Positions 1-10,851 are shown, counted from the first letter of the stretch. The stretch is DNA of 64,000 nt from Toxonevra muliebris (GCA_963691655.1 OY829326.1:73277235-73341234), one strand, 5' to 3'. Notes: generated from the letters alone by a model not told the origin. Numbers and translations are program-made.

Positions 1-159
1 TAGTGAAAATGTGGATTCAAATTTATCCACTATAGCACTCACAGCTTGTCGGGTGGGACGATTATTACGACAGAAAATTAGAGTGGCGACCACCGACTCA
101 GCATTTCGGTAGTAATTTTTAATAGTTTCCAAACGTTGCGTTTTCGTGAACTTAACCAT
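1..159 (-). CDS. Partial transposase, N-terminal helix-turn-helix (runs off left edge)
   Basis: An open minus-strand frame starts with ATG at 159-157 and stays open for 53 codons to the window edge. It begins MVKFTKTQRLETIKNYYRN and continues through NNRPTRQAVSAIVDKFEST. From family knowledge, the pattern of a short basic start, a helix ending in YY.N, a NNRP turn and an IVDKFE.T helix is the N-terminal helix-turn-helix seen in many insect transposase-like proteins (DUF4817 type, commonly attached to Tc1/mariner-class DDE domains). It would bind the element's terminal repeats. The catalytic part lies outside the window, so intactness cannot be judged. About 90 bp upstream (160-250) would be the element's leader or terminal repeat. 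Function assignment is by remembered family pattern, not by search. Confidence 0.6.
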   Translation of the reverse strand, partial: MVKFTKTQRLETIKNYYRNAESVVATLIFCRNNRPTRQAVSAIVDKFESTFSL

Positions 160-250
160 ATGAAAATGTTGACTTTAACTAACCATTTGGTATTGACAGT
201 ACATTGAAAAAGTTTAAAGGTGCGTTCATATAAAGATACGAAATTGTCAT

Positions 251-917
251 GTCCCTAATGGAAAACCCTTTATATGTCCGCTCTCTTCAATAATAAGCAA
301 TAATTTGCTTTCGACCTAATAATACTCGAAGGGGCTCAGTTTTGTCTGGGGTAGCTAGACGTACTGATTTGATCAGGACATGTCCTGATTTTTTTTAAAT
401 ACTGATTTTTTGAAATCTCGAAATCAGTACGAAAATGTACTGATTTTTGTATTTTGTACTGATTTTGTACTGATTTTGTACTGGTCTTAAAATCATTTTT
501 GCTGAATGTCTCACCCTGTTTGTTTTTTTTCTGATTGTTCACAAAATGAAATGCATACGCGTTGCTGATATCGAGAGGAGAATAGCAATATTTGCTTGAA
601 GAAAAGTCAATTTTAAATGAGTGAAAACCATTTTTTATTAATTGAATTTGATTATTGTCTTCAGCTGTCACAGTTCTCTAATCATGGAAACTGATACGTT
701 ATCAACATTGTCTTCTGACGAGGAAAAAATGTAAAATGAACACACAAAATTGGAGAAAAAGTTTCAGGAAGTTTATATCACTATATTACATTGAAATACC
801 TGGGTAATAAAAGCATAAAAAATGTACTGATTTGTACTGATTTTAAGTCCTTTCCAACGTCTAATGTACTGATTTCGCGGTTCAAAAATCTGGCTACCGT
901 AGCTTTGTCTATCGTCA
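251..917. other. Gene-free stretch with short GTACTGATTTT direct repeats
   Basis: No convincing reading frame. The phrase TACTGATTTT recurs at about 360-485 and again near 826-842 and 862-872, giving a loose, interrupted direct-repeat block. An ACATGTCCTGAT motif near 378 is part of the same block. Nothing else is recognised. Confidence 0.4.
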
Positions 918-923
918 CTTATG

Positions 924-1650
924 TCGATGAAGTACAAATACAGTATGTAACAAAATTGAGCAAATGAAGGGACATTTTTGGGACATGAAAAATAGCTACA
1001 AAATGTTGTCAAATTAAAAAGTAACAGCATAGTTAAGTTTTTACACATCCAGATGAACAAAAGTGCAAATAAATTTTTGAAATCAGATAACACCTTCGGG
1101 TTCCAAAAGGGTCTTGAATATTCCGAAATTTTGACCATAAATTAAGATTTTTTAAAATTTTTTACCCAAAATTTTTTTTCAAATTTCACAGCTCTGTTAT
1201 TGCTCTTTGTAAGTACAAACATAATGCAAAAGAGTTTTTGAAATCGGATAATTTTTGTTGATGCGCCAAGATGTACAAAGCTTGTAAGTTTTTAGAAATT
1301 CATAAAAAGTATAAATTATGATGGAAACTTCTTAACTTTGAACATCTTGTGGCACCAATAAACATTATCCGATTTTAGAAATTCTTCTTGCATTATGTTT
1401 GTATTTGCAAGGAGCAATAACATTACTGTGGAATTTGGAAAAAAATGTTGGCCGAACAATTTTGAAAAATCATTGTTTATTTTCAAAATTTCGGTACTTT
1501 TAAGGTCCTTTTTGAGCCTGAAAATATTATCTGATTTCTAAAGTTTGTATCCACTTTTGTTCATTTCACAACCATTTTTTGCTATTTTTCATATCCCAAA
1601 AATTCCTCTTTATTTTCTCAATTTTGTTGCATACTGTATCTTCATTCCCT
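924..1650. repeat. Fold-back element: about 330-380 bp inverted arms, short loop
   Basis: The left arm (about 924-1305) and right arm (about 1325-1650) are imperfect reverse complements. Matching landmarks in order are ATACAGTATG.AACAAAATTGAG at the outer ends, then GGACATTTTTGGGACATGAAAAATAGC, AAATCAGATAA, ACCGAAATTTTGA, ACAAACATAATGCAA, AAATCGGATAAT and finally AAGATGT.CAAAG next to a loop of roughly 20-30 bp. There is no coding capacity. This is the architecture of a fold-back or long-TIR non-autonomous DNA element. A transcript would fold into a very long hairpin. No target duplication could be assigned. Confidence 0.7.
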
Positions 1651-1659
1651 GTAGGCAAT

Positions 1660-3690
1660 CCTTGAACTTCTAGTTATATGGTGGACAAGAAAAACATTTT
1701 TTTTTTCGTATCTCTTCTTTTTTATTCAAAAGTAGGAGTTAAAAATTGGAAAACTTTTTTTTCAGTTTTCTCCGTTCTATTTTGCGAAAATCAGCCAAAA
1801 TCAGACTGACGACTTGACATGTAGTCTATAGTAATTTGGGGTCGTTAAGCGACGAATCATGAACTCGTCAGGTTTTCAAGATAACGGTACTTGAAGTCAT
1901 AAAAATGGCTTTATTCAGACTGTACCAGGAGGATCTTAATTTATGTTTTATCGTTTTTGGTGTCTATAGAAAAGTTGTTTAGTAGAAAAAGAAGCATATT
2001 TTATGTAAAACACAAGAATTCTCCATCTAAGCTTCATACCTCAAATTTTGGGAGTTTGAACCTGCTCAAAATGGGTTAATCAAACTTTAAAACTTTTATT
2101 AAAGTGCCAAGAGGGGAAAACTCAAAGGATGCACATAATTTCTTTATATTTGAATTTATTTTGCTAAATAAAGAATAATTTTGATGATAGCTCGCACAAT
2201 TACAAACAAATCATTCCTGAGGGTAATTACTAATATGTAGAAAAAATATCTAAAAATAATAGAAACAAGTTCAAAAAAAAAAAAAAAAAAAAAAAAATCA
2301 AACAGCATAAATTATCTAATTTCAACAACTACAAAGGAACCCAAACAAATACAAACATGTACATAAAATAACGAAAAAAACTAAAACTATTTTTGTATGT
2401 TAATGTGTCTGCTTTACTTTTTTTTTTTTTTGGGCATTTTTTGTTCCTGTTCTTTTTCTTTTTTTCAACTATTCCCATTTCATTTCTTTTCAAAATTTTT
2501 AGTTTATTCCCAAAAAAAAAAAAACAAATACAAATCTATTTTTCTATGCGCTATTCTAAACAAATTGTGCTGTGCTGTTGGTTCTAGTTGTTGTTTTTCT
2601 ATTCTAAATGCCACATTTGTGTATTAAGTCAGCTATACACACACACAGACATAAATATTGAATCACACATATCTACCCTGAAATAAAATAAAAATTCTAC
2701 TTTGTAGTTGCGCTGAGCCTGAGAGCGTTAATTGTCATAAGAACAAACAAAAAAAAAAAAATTAAATTTGAATTCTAGAATTTTTTCGAAGTTCAAGGTC
2801 AGTAAACTTGCTACGCACTACTACATGCATGCTTATATACAAACACACATAAACACTCACACTCTAACATTTGATATGAGCGATATATTCTTTTAATGAC
2901 AGATACACGCACTTTTAGAACGCACAATAAATAAAATATTTATACTGTCAGATATATTTTTTTTCTGGGGTAAATACAAACACAGATATATGCACACACA
3001 CACACAGATATGTACGGGTTTCTGTATATATTTCATTGAAATTTAGAATGTTCTTCCCAAAAAAACCGAAAATGAGATATGCATTGGTACACCAAACACA
3101 TCATTATAGTGGGTAGAGCATGAGGGTTGGGTCGGGATTGAGGAGTGCTGGAACAGTAGAACAAATAATAGAAACAACGCAAATAAATACCCCGCGGGAG
3201 ATAGATACATACGCGCACACATAGATAGAGCTACATACATATAGCTTAGTATAGAAGTGAGCGTGAGTGAGCGAGATAGAAAAAAGAATTGAAGCGACCA
3301 AATTTTGTTTTTGTTTTTCTGAATTCTCTCTCTTTTATGAGTGTGTATGTAATTTATGAGTTGAAATTCTAATGATTCAGATATTACTAGTAATGAAAAT
3401 GTTAATGATGATGATGGTGGTGGCGGTGCTGATGGTGTTTTTAACAATTCTCACTAATTTTGTAAAGATATAAGAAGAAGTCCAATAAGAATAATGTATT
3501 AAATGTTAAAAAAGCGAAAATATTCAAAGCGAAAATATGTACACAGAGAAGTTTTGAAACCAACTTTAAAAACATAAAATCGTTTATTTAAATTGGCCTA
3601 ATAGAAGTAACCTGTTAATAGCCCCACTGGCTACCTATAGTGCTTTCTGTTAAGTGATAACAGAAAGTCTATTAAAGGCTTTGAAAAAAC
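1660..3690. other. Gene-free AT-rich stretch with homopolymers and microsatellites
   Basis: No recognisable gene. It holds a long poly-A run (about 2273-2297), T-rich runs (2418-2470), short CA repeats (2636-2650, 2993-3005) and an impure GATGATGGTGGTGGCGG trinucleotide tract (3407-3440). Short open frames here are explained by these low-complexity runs. Confidence 0.5.
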
Positions 3691-3699
3691 AGGTAAAAT

Positions 3700-4200
3700 G
3701 ATCTTTGTTTGTCCAAAGCTTCTCAGTTCCTCCTATTTAGGATTGTGGGTTAAATTGAATCACTCATTAATGGTGGTCTTAATAGCTGTAGACGGTAGAG
3801 TACGGGTTCTGAGCCCAAGAACCAGTTTCCGAATCCTTTTTGGCCACAAGGTCAGCGGATTTTTCCTGAGATTCCTGGAAGACGATTCCAAGGAACTCAT
3901 ATCAACAGCAATCTAGTATGCTTTCCAATTCAATTAATACAATGCATAACCAATTTAAATGTAGTTAGAGGATTAAGCGAAGATTTAAGCGCCACCTGAC
4001 AGTCACTAAATACACAAATGCTCCTTTTCCCCAAACCGTTGTTAATAACATGGGCCCATTGCCTTGATAATTGCAAAAATTTCTGCTTGAATAACAGAAG
4101 TAAGCAATCCCAGAGAGAAATGAAGATACACTTCACTAATTTCAGTGAAATCCTAAACACAAAACCGTTTTCTGTTGTGGAGCCGTCAGTGAAAATGGCT
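3700..4200 (-). pseudogene. Decayed RNase H domain of a non-LTR retrotransposon
   Basis: On the minus strand the first catalytic motif reads AIFTDGSTTENG near 4200-4170. A downstream VFSDCQVALKSSLN (around 4010) supplies a second catalytic Asp in the same frame. Between them, in a different frame, lies SVIQAEIFAIIKAMG, the family's conserved Glu segment, so compensating indels are present. Further on, VPWNRLPGISGK and GSEPV resemble the usual WVPGH.G..GNE and GPEP segments, with a TGA within that stretch. RNase H in such elements removes RNA from the cDNA hybrid during target-primed reverse transcription. The order and spacing fit one domain of about 150 residues. Frameshifts and stops make it clearly dead. 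The plus-strand open frames here are antisense shadows. Confidence 0.65.
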
Positions 4201-4399
4201 TACAATTCACTCCACTCACAGACCCCGGTAAAATCCTTGTTTGCACTTCTGGAATTTGAATTATATAGGCCTGTTTTGAAACTGGGATCGTTGGCATTGG
4301 ATCAGATGGTATTGATTAAACTGATAGAAAATTTCCTCAATAATATTTATTTCGTTAATGGTTTTTAGCCAAACCAAAAAAGAGTAATCCTTACCCCGA

Positions 4400-4747
4400 C
4401 TGAGTATATTCAACTCCGAAGAGTGAGTTATACTTTTGAGGACTCATATTAACTCCGGTAAGGAGTTGTATTAAGAATATATGTAAATTCTTAAAGTCTT
4501 CTTAAATTCTTAAAGCTGCCAATAAAAAAGTTATACCAACTCCGTAAAATGTTGATTCAACCCTCAAAAGAGTTTAATTATTCACTTGAAATTCTTGAAC
4601 TAAAAGTTAGCTGAACTCCAACTAGGAGTTGAATCAACTCCGCAAAATGTTACCTCAGCCTTCAAAAAAGTACAATAAACCACGTGAAATTCTTCAGGCA
4701 ACCTTGAAAAGAGTTGCTCTAACTCAGACTAGAATATTGTCTCAACC
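4400..4747. repeat. Degenerate tandem repeat, roughly 90-100 bp unit, split by later insertions
   Basis: Units start with AACTCCG.AAAATGTT or a variant, pass through TCA.CC.TCAAAAGAG and then AAATTCTTGAA. Copies begin near 4549 and 4638, a diverged one near 4728, and older ones lie upstream of 4549. The third unit is cut at 4747, and its remainder resumes at 6963 (CAGATTAAAATTCTTGAAC). The hAT-type element and the non-LTR element between them therefore sit inside one original unit. Confidence 0.6.
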
Positions 4748-4755
4748 CTTAAAAG

Positions 4756-5690
4756 CAAGGCCGTATTTAGGGGGAGGTTTTGGGGGTTCTGACCCCTAAC
4801 GCCCCCCTCCCCCCCCCCCGAAATGTGGAAACTTTCTTCTATTTTTTTATATTGATTGCCAGTGGATGAAAAAAAGTCAAAATAAAATCTATTGAACAGT
4901 TTTTAAATATTTTTTACTTCCATCGGTTTCTTTCTAAAAAGTCAAATATAAAAAATATAAACTTGAAATCTTAGTTACACTATGCGACCAGATCCGATTT
5001 GTTTTCTTTGACATGAGGTTTGACTTTGGATACAAAAAGAAGAAGAATTCTGCATTTATAGTTTTTCTAGGTCAGTAACTGTTTTTGATTTACAGTTTCG
5101 GGTTTAGGGCTCATTTGGAAGGGCATGATTCAGCCTATAATTTCTGGATTTCGAAATTTGTAGCACGCCAGTGTTCAGCTCTTCAATTTTTAAAAATGGC
5201 CAAAAATTCTATTTTACTGTTTTCCATTCCATTTTTTCTAAAACGTGGCGTGATGGGAAATTTTTGACCTCAGATTCGTGTTCAGTATAAAAAATTCATT
5301 CACAAACACTAGGAACCGTTTTATTCGCAAATCCCATGTAGGACAGTAATAGTGGATCAGCTCCAAAGTTCTAGGAAACAATTTAAAAATGTAATTAATT
5401 CTTTAACCCATTATTGCTCAGAGCACCCCGACTCGGAAGACCTTTTTCAATGCAGTAACTGCACGAATTTTGGGAATATAAGCCAACCTCATCCGGATTC
5501 CTTATCATGGCCCGAATTCCCACTGATAATCATTTGAAAAAAAGTGAGCCTCTGACTATTTTTAGTATTTTTGCTAATTATTTTGAGGTCGGGCTCATCA
5601 TCAGTAATTTTCAAGCCAATGTCAATTTTCTTCGAATGAAACCCCCCTCCCGTCCGTCCGTCCCCGAAAAAAATCCTGGCTACGGCCCTG
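4756..5690 (+). mobile_element. Non-autonomous hAT-type element, copy A (935 bp)
   Basis: The ends are CAAGGCCGTATTT... and ...CTACGGCCCTG, imperfect inverted repeats. They are flanked by an exact 8-bp duplication CTTAAAAG at 4748-4755 and 5691-5698. An 8-bp duplication with CA...TG termini is the hAT superfamily signature. A related copy with its own 8-bp duplication is at 62012-63401, sharing the G/C-run termini, TGGAAACTTT.TTCTA, the TTACACTA.GCGA block, TTTTTCTAGGTCAGTAACTG and TAAGCCAACCTCATCCGG. Short open frames inside show no transposase motif, so mobilisation would need a transposase supplied elsewhere. Confidence 0.8.
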
Positions 5691-5695
5691 CTTAA

Positions 5696-5709
5696 AAGAG
5701 CTCTATTAG
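5696..5709. repeat. 14-bp target-site duplication of the non-LTR insertion (3' side)
   Basis: AAGAGCTCTATTAG is exactly repeated at 6949-6962. The two copies bracket the minus-strand retrotransposon. This copy overlaps the right hAT duplication (5691-5698) by 3 bp, so the retroelement landed 11 bp beyond it. Confidence 0.85.
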
Positions 5710-6948
5710 GTTAGGTTAGGTTAAAATGGCCAGCGAGCGCCAGCACACTTAGGCCAGACAGGCCCATTGCGATACCATACAAAAGGAGCGAAGTCCCTAT
5801 CCCTCTAATTCAGGCCATTGAACCATTGAGTACCTTTCAGGAAGTTAAGTAGGTGTCTGATTTGGATGTCAGTCAAGTCTTTAAGGTCATCGAAGACAAA
5901 ATTGTCCAGATGTTTCTTTCGTACGTAAATCAAAGCTGGGCATTCGCATAAAAGATGAGTTACAGTTTCCTGTTCTTCCTCGTTGCCACAGCTCCTGCAA
6001 TGATTTCTATATGGAAGACCCAGTCTTTCTGCATGTCTTCCAATGGGGCAATGTCCAGTAATCACTCAAGTCACAGTACTGATGTAGTGCCTGTTGGTAT
6101 GTATCAGGTCATTTGTCCGGCGACTATCCAGCTTAGGCCAAATGAGTCTAGTAGTTTTGCAGGTGTTTTCCAGTGACCACCTTTCGTTAGTAAGTTTTAT
6201 TGCATTCGTGGCTAGCCTTAGTTTACACGTTGCCATAGGGACGCCTATATGCTCCTTGTCAGGAGTGATTTGCAACAGTGTTCCTTTTCTAGCTAACCCG
6301 TCAGCAGTTTCGTTCCCCGGTATACCTATATGCCCCGGCACCCAAATTAGGTGCAGATTGAACTGATCGGACATCTCGTTAAGAGACGCTCTACAGTTAA
6401 GAGCTATTTTAGAAGTAAGGTAGACAGATTCAAGGGATTTTATAGCTGCCTGACTATCGGTAAAAATACATATATCCCTCTTGGATATCACGTTATACCT
6501 CAGCCAGTACGTGACTTCCTTGATTGCCGTGACCTCTGCCTGAAATACACTGCAGTGATCAGGCAGCCTGAAGGATAAATTTACATCCAGCTCTTCACAA
6601 AAGATGCCAGCTCCAACTCTGCCATCCAGTTTAGAGCCGTCAGTATAGAAGTGGATAGAATCCTTTTGAAACCGCTCTCCATTCTCCCATTCCTGTCTAT
6701 CAGGAATAAGAGTGTCGAACTTGTCGTTGAAGATTGGTTTCGCAAGGGTGTAATCAATTGTCTTAGGTACGAAACTAAAATTATTTAGGATCGTGGAGTG
6801 TCCTGATCTGCCTGTTGACCATTCCGAAATGGAATTTAGTCTCAGGGCAGTACTGGCTGCACAATGTTTGCCATAAATGTCAAGAGGAAGGAAGTGAAGC
6901 ATGATATCCAAGGACTTGGTGGCCGTGCTTCTTAGTGCACCAGTGATG
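5710..6948 (-). mobile_element. 5'-truncated RNase H-bearing non-LTR retrotransposon
   Basis: A minus-strand insertion bounded by the 14-bp duplication AAGAGCTCTATTAG. Its 3' end (5710 side) finishes in CCTAACCTAACC, and its 5' end is truncated inside the region after the RT core. The payload is a linker, RNase H and a C-terminal Cys/His motif (see the pseudogene entry). From family knowledge, RNase H plus a terminal CCHC-like motif points to the I/LOA/Jockey-related group of insect LINEs. Long duplications and 5' truncation are typical of target-primed reverse transcription. The TAACC-type tail recurs in two other insertions here (13783 and 31293). Confidence 0.85.
5805..6948 (-). pseudogene. 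Non-LTR ORF2 C-terminus: linker, RNase H, CCHC-like tail; one in-frame stop
   Basis: The minus frame enters at 6948 in the linker (FITGALRSTATKSLDIMLHF), then reaches RNase H with FYTDGSKLDG (Asp), VFQAEV (Glu), IFTDSQAAIKS (Asp) and WVPGHIGIPGNETADGLA (His/Asp). All expected catalytic positions are present. A TGA at 6066-6068 interrupts the frame. The same frame continues without shift as VITGHCPIGRHAERLG and then CRSCGNEEEQETVTHLLCECP, a CCHC-like motif, ending at a stop at 5805-5807. A single premature stop and an otherwise open frame indicate a relatively young copy. RT itself is missing by 5' truncation, so it cannot act alone. Confidence 0.85.
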
Positions 6949-7097
6949 AAGAGCTCTATTAGCAGATTAAAATTCTTGAACAAAAATTGAAAAAAAAGTT
7001 CGGTTTTTATGTTTCTATCAGTTTTTTTATTAATTTTTTAGAAAATCGAGAAAATCGTATTTAAAGTTTTTTATAACGTAACGCAATAACGAGATTA

Positions 7098-8412
7098 ACC
7101 ACCTTGATCAAAAAAGTTCCCGGAATAACCACCGTGTGGCGCTCCCATAGTTCCGATTTCAGTTCTTTTTTTTTTGTTAAGTTGGTACATCTGTTGTTGA
7201 TATTCCTTCTAAATCTTACCGTCATAGCTTGACATTTGCAAAAGTTACGTAGCCAAGAGTACATCCATCTCTGTGTCTGTTGGCGATTTTTTACAATTTT
7301 AGAAATGAATTTAAATTTGCAACAACGAACTTGTATTAAATTTTGCGAAAAAAAAAACCGATTTAATGGTGCGCGAACGTTGGAAAAGTGTTTCGGCAAA
7401 CGATTCTCTAAAGAAAACGGTCGTTTACCAGTGGCACGAGCGGTTCAAAAGTGGTCGCGAGTCAATCGAAGATGATGAACGCTGTGGCAGACCATCGACA
7501 TCGAAAACCGACGAAAACATTGATAAAGTAAAAGAAATTTTGGTCAATAACTGCAAATTAACCATAAGAGAGATAGCGGAGAACTTGCACATTGCTTATG
7601 GATTCGTCCAAGACATTTTGGTTAATGATTTGGGTTTCCGTCGTGTAGCAGCAAAAGACGTGGTGCCAAAAGACCTCAATTTCATGCAAAAAAGAGACCG
7701 TGTGGACGTCGCAAAAGACATGATTTGCGAGGCTGAATCCGATCTCACATTCATCAAAAGGATCATTACTAGAGACGAGACGTGGGGGACGTGGGACATC
7801 AGGCAAGTGAATGGCGTTCACCAAATGAGCCGAGACCAAATAAGCCACTTCGTTTTCAGTCAAAAAAGAAGGCAATACTCACGGTTTTCATGGATTACAA
7901 CGGTGTAGTGCATCATGAATTTTGGCCAGAAGGCTAGACAGTAAACAAAGAGTATTATTTGGGCATTATGAGACGTTTGCGTGAAGCGATTCACCAAAAG
8001 AGACCAGAATTGTGGACGGAAAACTCGTGGATTTGGCACCATGATAACGCACCGCCACACAGTGCAATCATTATTCGTAATTTTTTGACGAAAAATGCAA
8101 CAAATACCATCCAACAGCTACCGAATTCACCTGATTTGACTTCCTGTGTCTTCTTTCTGTTCAATTGAGTTAAAAAACCATTACGGGGAACGCGTTTCAG
8201 CAGCCGAGAGGAAGTAATGGAAAATCGCAAGAAACACTGATGGACATACTGAAAACTGAATATAAAAAATTGTTTCGAGGATTGGATCAAGCGCTGGCAT
8301 AAGTGTGTTGCAGTTAATGGGGATTACTTTTAAGGGGACAATATAGATTTAGATGAATAAACTTGTATTTTTAATTTTCTGAATAAAATTCGGTAACTTT
8401 TTGATCAAGGTG
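7098..8412 (+). mobile_element. Full-length but inactive mariner element
   Basis: The terminal inverted repeats read CCACCTTGATCAAAAAAGTT (from 7099) and AACTTTTTGATCAAGGTG (to 8412), each next to a TA dinucleotide (7096-7097 and 8413-8414), the mariner target. Length of about 1.3 kb is usual for the family. A second, internally deleted copy in opposite orientation is at 54903-55527 with the same TIR and leader. The left end carries one more base than the right TIR, so the exact outer base is uncertain. Confidence 0.85.
7305..8333 (+). pseudogene. Mariner transposase, frameshifted, third catalytic Asp lost
   Basis: The start is ATG at 7305 (MNLNLQQRTCIKFC...), in the usual place after the 5' TIR and leader. 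An extra A near 7400 shifts the frame, which continues as NDSLKKTVVYQWHERFKSG, GRPSTSKTDENIDK and LTIREIAENLHIAYGFVQDIL, the paired helix-turn-helix DNA-binding half. The first catalytic Asp is in ITRDETW (about 7770). A second shift lies near 7860 in an A-rich run. The frame then reads VFMDYNGVVHHEF, has a TAG within EG*TV (about 7937), then WHHDNAPPHSA with the second Asp. Thirty-four residues on, the third position reads SCVFF where the sister copy has SCDFF, so the D34D triad is broken. There is a further stop after FLFN. It ends at VAVNGDYF TAA (8331-8333). The enzyme would have cut and pasted at TA sites; this copy cannot. Confidence 0.85.
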
Positions 8413-8419
8413 TATTTCT

Positions 8420-10725
8420 CTCACGAGAAAATTCCATCAGATAAGATAAGATTTTTTTTCGCAAGGTAAATAACAGTCATTTTTGCATACTTAACTCATT
8501 TTTTTTTTTTTTGTTTTTGAGTAAGACAGTCTTGCAGAAGTTGAGAATTACACCGGAATGAAATTAAGAACATCGGGACCAACATTACGAACTGCTAATA
8601 ATCGTTTCCGGCAATATAAAATACAACTTAATGCAATTCTGATTTTACATAAAAATTGTTGTGAATTACTCAAAAATACCGAAAAAATGGCTTGAAGCAA
8701 TTTCTTGGTCTCCACTTAATGGATTGAGTAAAGAAATTAACAAAAATTTTTCGTGAACATCCTTTAGTAAAGAATTAAAAAAACTGGAACTAATTAATGC
8801 TTCCTATATACAAATGGACATCGATTAAAATAAATTTTGATTTAAGATTATTAAAAAAAAAAAAAAAAGAATCTAAAAATACCTACTCTCTCAATAGTTG
8901 CATAGTTTTCTGCTTACGCGTGCAACCTTGAATTTGGCAATTACTAAAACAAACTAAATTTCCAAAAATATATATGATTAACAAACAATTTGTATTTGTA
9001 TTACCACATTTATTAAATATAGACATACATACATACAAACATATATTGTTTTTTATTTCCACAAATTCTTAATAGAATTTAACCGACCCTGACCTACGCA
9101 CTTTGTGCGAAATACGCAATACAAAAACAAAGCACGCATTTTTGATAAATTTATTTAAAAGAAACAATAAATTGATGGATAAACAAAAACAAAAAACGTG
9201 AAAAAGTAATTTTAACTAAATTTGTATCTACATATTTTAATTATAATAAACGAGAATTAAACAAATTACTGTTTAAAAAAAAGCTAAAAGCAAAAAGCAA
9301 AATCCCAAATATAGTCAAAACACAAGCCGGCTAAAGAGGTTCTTAGAAAAATTAACTTGTTGAGCAAAAGAAGAAAAAAACCTTAAAAAATTAAAAATTA
9401 TTAATTAAACTACTTTTTATGATGACGATCATAATGGAAGTGGAAGAGTGGTTGATTATGAGATCATATAATATCTTTAAAACTAAATACTTCTCACTAA
9501 AAATCAAAACTTTTATTATATTTATTTCATCTAGTTTTTCTTTCTTCTACTAACACTACAATTTGTTAGATTATTTGTGTAAATAAATAGTATTTAATAA
9601 TTTATCATTCTCAAATTCAATTCAATATCTGCGCAGTAATTATTTACTAGCTATGAACTAATGCCGGCGGTTGCTCTCAGTTAAGTTTTATAAATCGAAA
9701 TAGTTCAAAGCACGCATTGAAGGTCCCGCCCGCTCTCGCGCGTTCACTACCTTCTCAAGTTAGAACAATTCTAAACATTTTTGGGTTTTTTTTCTTTTTC
9801 GCCTTTGCTTCATTTATGATACACGTTTCTGATATAAAAAAAAGCGAAGGTCTCGAGGTAGTTGGATACAGATAAAATTGACGCAACGCAAATATAAAGT
9901 TTATTAACTTATTTATGTACATATGTATTAATGTATACATATGTATGTATAAATATTGAAAAACAAAAATTAATTATGTACTAAATAGTAATAGAAATAG
10001 TAAAGGGCTAAGTTACACTGTGCGACAAATTTTTGCTTCTCATATTCTTAAAACTGATTCTTAAAAAAACAAATGGAACAGATTAATATTGGTTTTAATT
10101 TTCTTGGGTTAGTGAAATAAATGAAGGCTGAAAAAAAATTTAAGAAATCTTTTAAATTTTATTATATGAATATTTAATCAGTGATTTGAAAACTTTTATG
10201 ATTGTTAGAAGTTTGTTAAAAGCTTAATGTTGCATCTGGTATTTGGGATGTGGAAAAAGGCTGATTTTGCGAAATTGTAGGATAATTACAAGAAACTTGA
10301 CTTTTTCAAAAAAAAAAAAAAATAATTACGTGTCCTAACATTCTCAAAGTTTATATTTGATTTATGTTTTACGCGAGGTTAAAGTTTAATTTTGTTTGAT
10401 TATTTTAATAAAATGAAACCTAAGATATCTTACGCAGTTTATATCGGAAATGGTTTAATTGTTCAGCAACTTAATACGAAATTTTCAATACAATAATTAT
10501 CTGGAGCATTTTAACTCTTTATCTACCTTCCTTGTGTTTTTTTTTCTTTTACTCGAAGGTATTTTTTCTAACCCGTTAATAGAATTCAAAGAAGAATCTA
10601 ATATTCTAGAAATATCTGGCTCTCAACTTTTAGGTCACTAAATACTAGAAAACCCTAAATTTGATTTTAGTGTAATATGTAAATTAACTCTTGAAAAAGA
10701 TCCATAAGGGAGGAGGATAAAGAGT
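8420..10725. other. Gene-free AT-rich stretch
   Basis: No reading frame or family motif recognised. It holds a poly-A run near 8850-8868, a TATGTA/ACATAC-type microsatellite (9020-9045, 9915-9950), and a TTACACTGTGCGACAAAT motif at 10013 similar to the terminus seen at 49679. A GGTCCCGCCCGCTCTCGCGCG patch (9722-9742) is GC-rich against its surroundings but has no other support as a promoter. Confidence 0.4.
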
Positions 10726-10729
10726 TAAT

Positions 10730-10851
10730 CAGCCCTATTCTAAATACTCCCAAAATGAAATTCCCGGGAAAAATTGTTAATTTTCTTTCTTTTCCTAGAG
10801 GGATATGGTTGAAAGGAACAAATTTTTCTGGGAATCTTTAGAATAGGACTG
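10730..10851. mobile_element. Short inverted-repeat element (MITE-like, 122 bp)
   Basis: The ends CAGCCCTATTCTAAA and TTTAGAATAGGACTG are inverted repeats. Further inside, ATTCCCGGGAAAAATTGTT pairs with AACAAATTTTTCTGGGAAT, so almost the whole unit folds back. No clear target duplication. It has no coding capacity. Confidence 0.6.

Noticed and set aside
5705..5723. TTAGG repeats as an interstitial telomere
   Set aside because: Only three units, exactly at the end of a LINE insertion, and the same tail occurs at two other LINE copies; explained as the element's 3' end.
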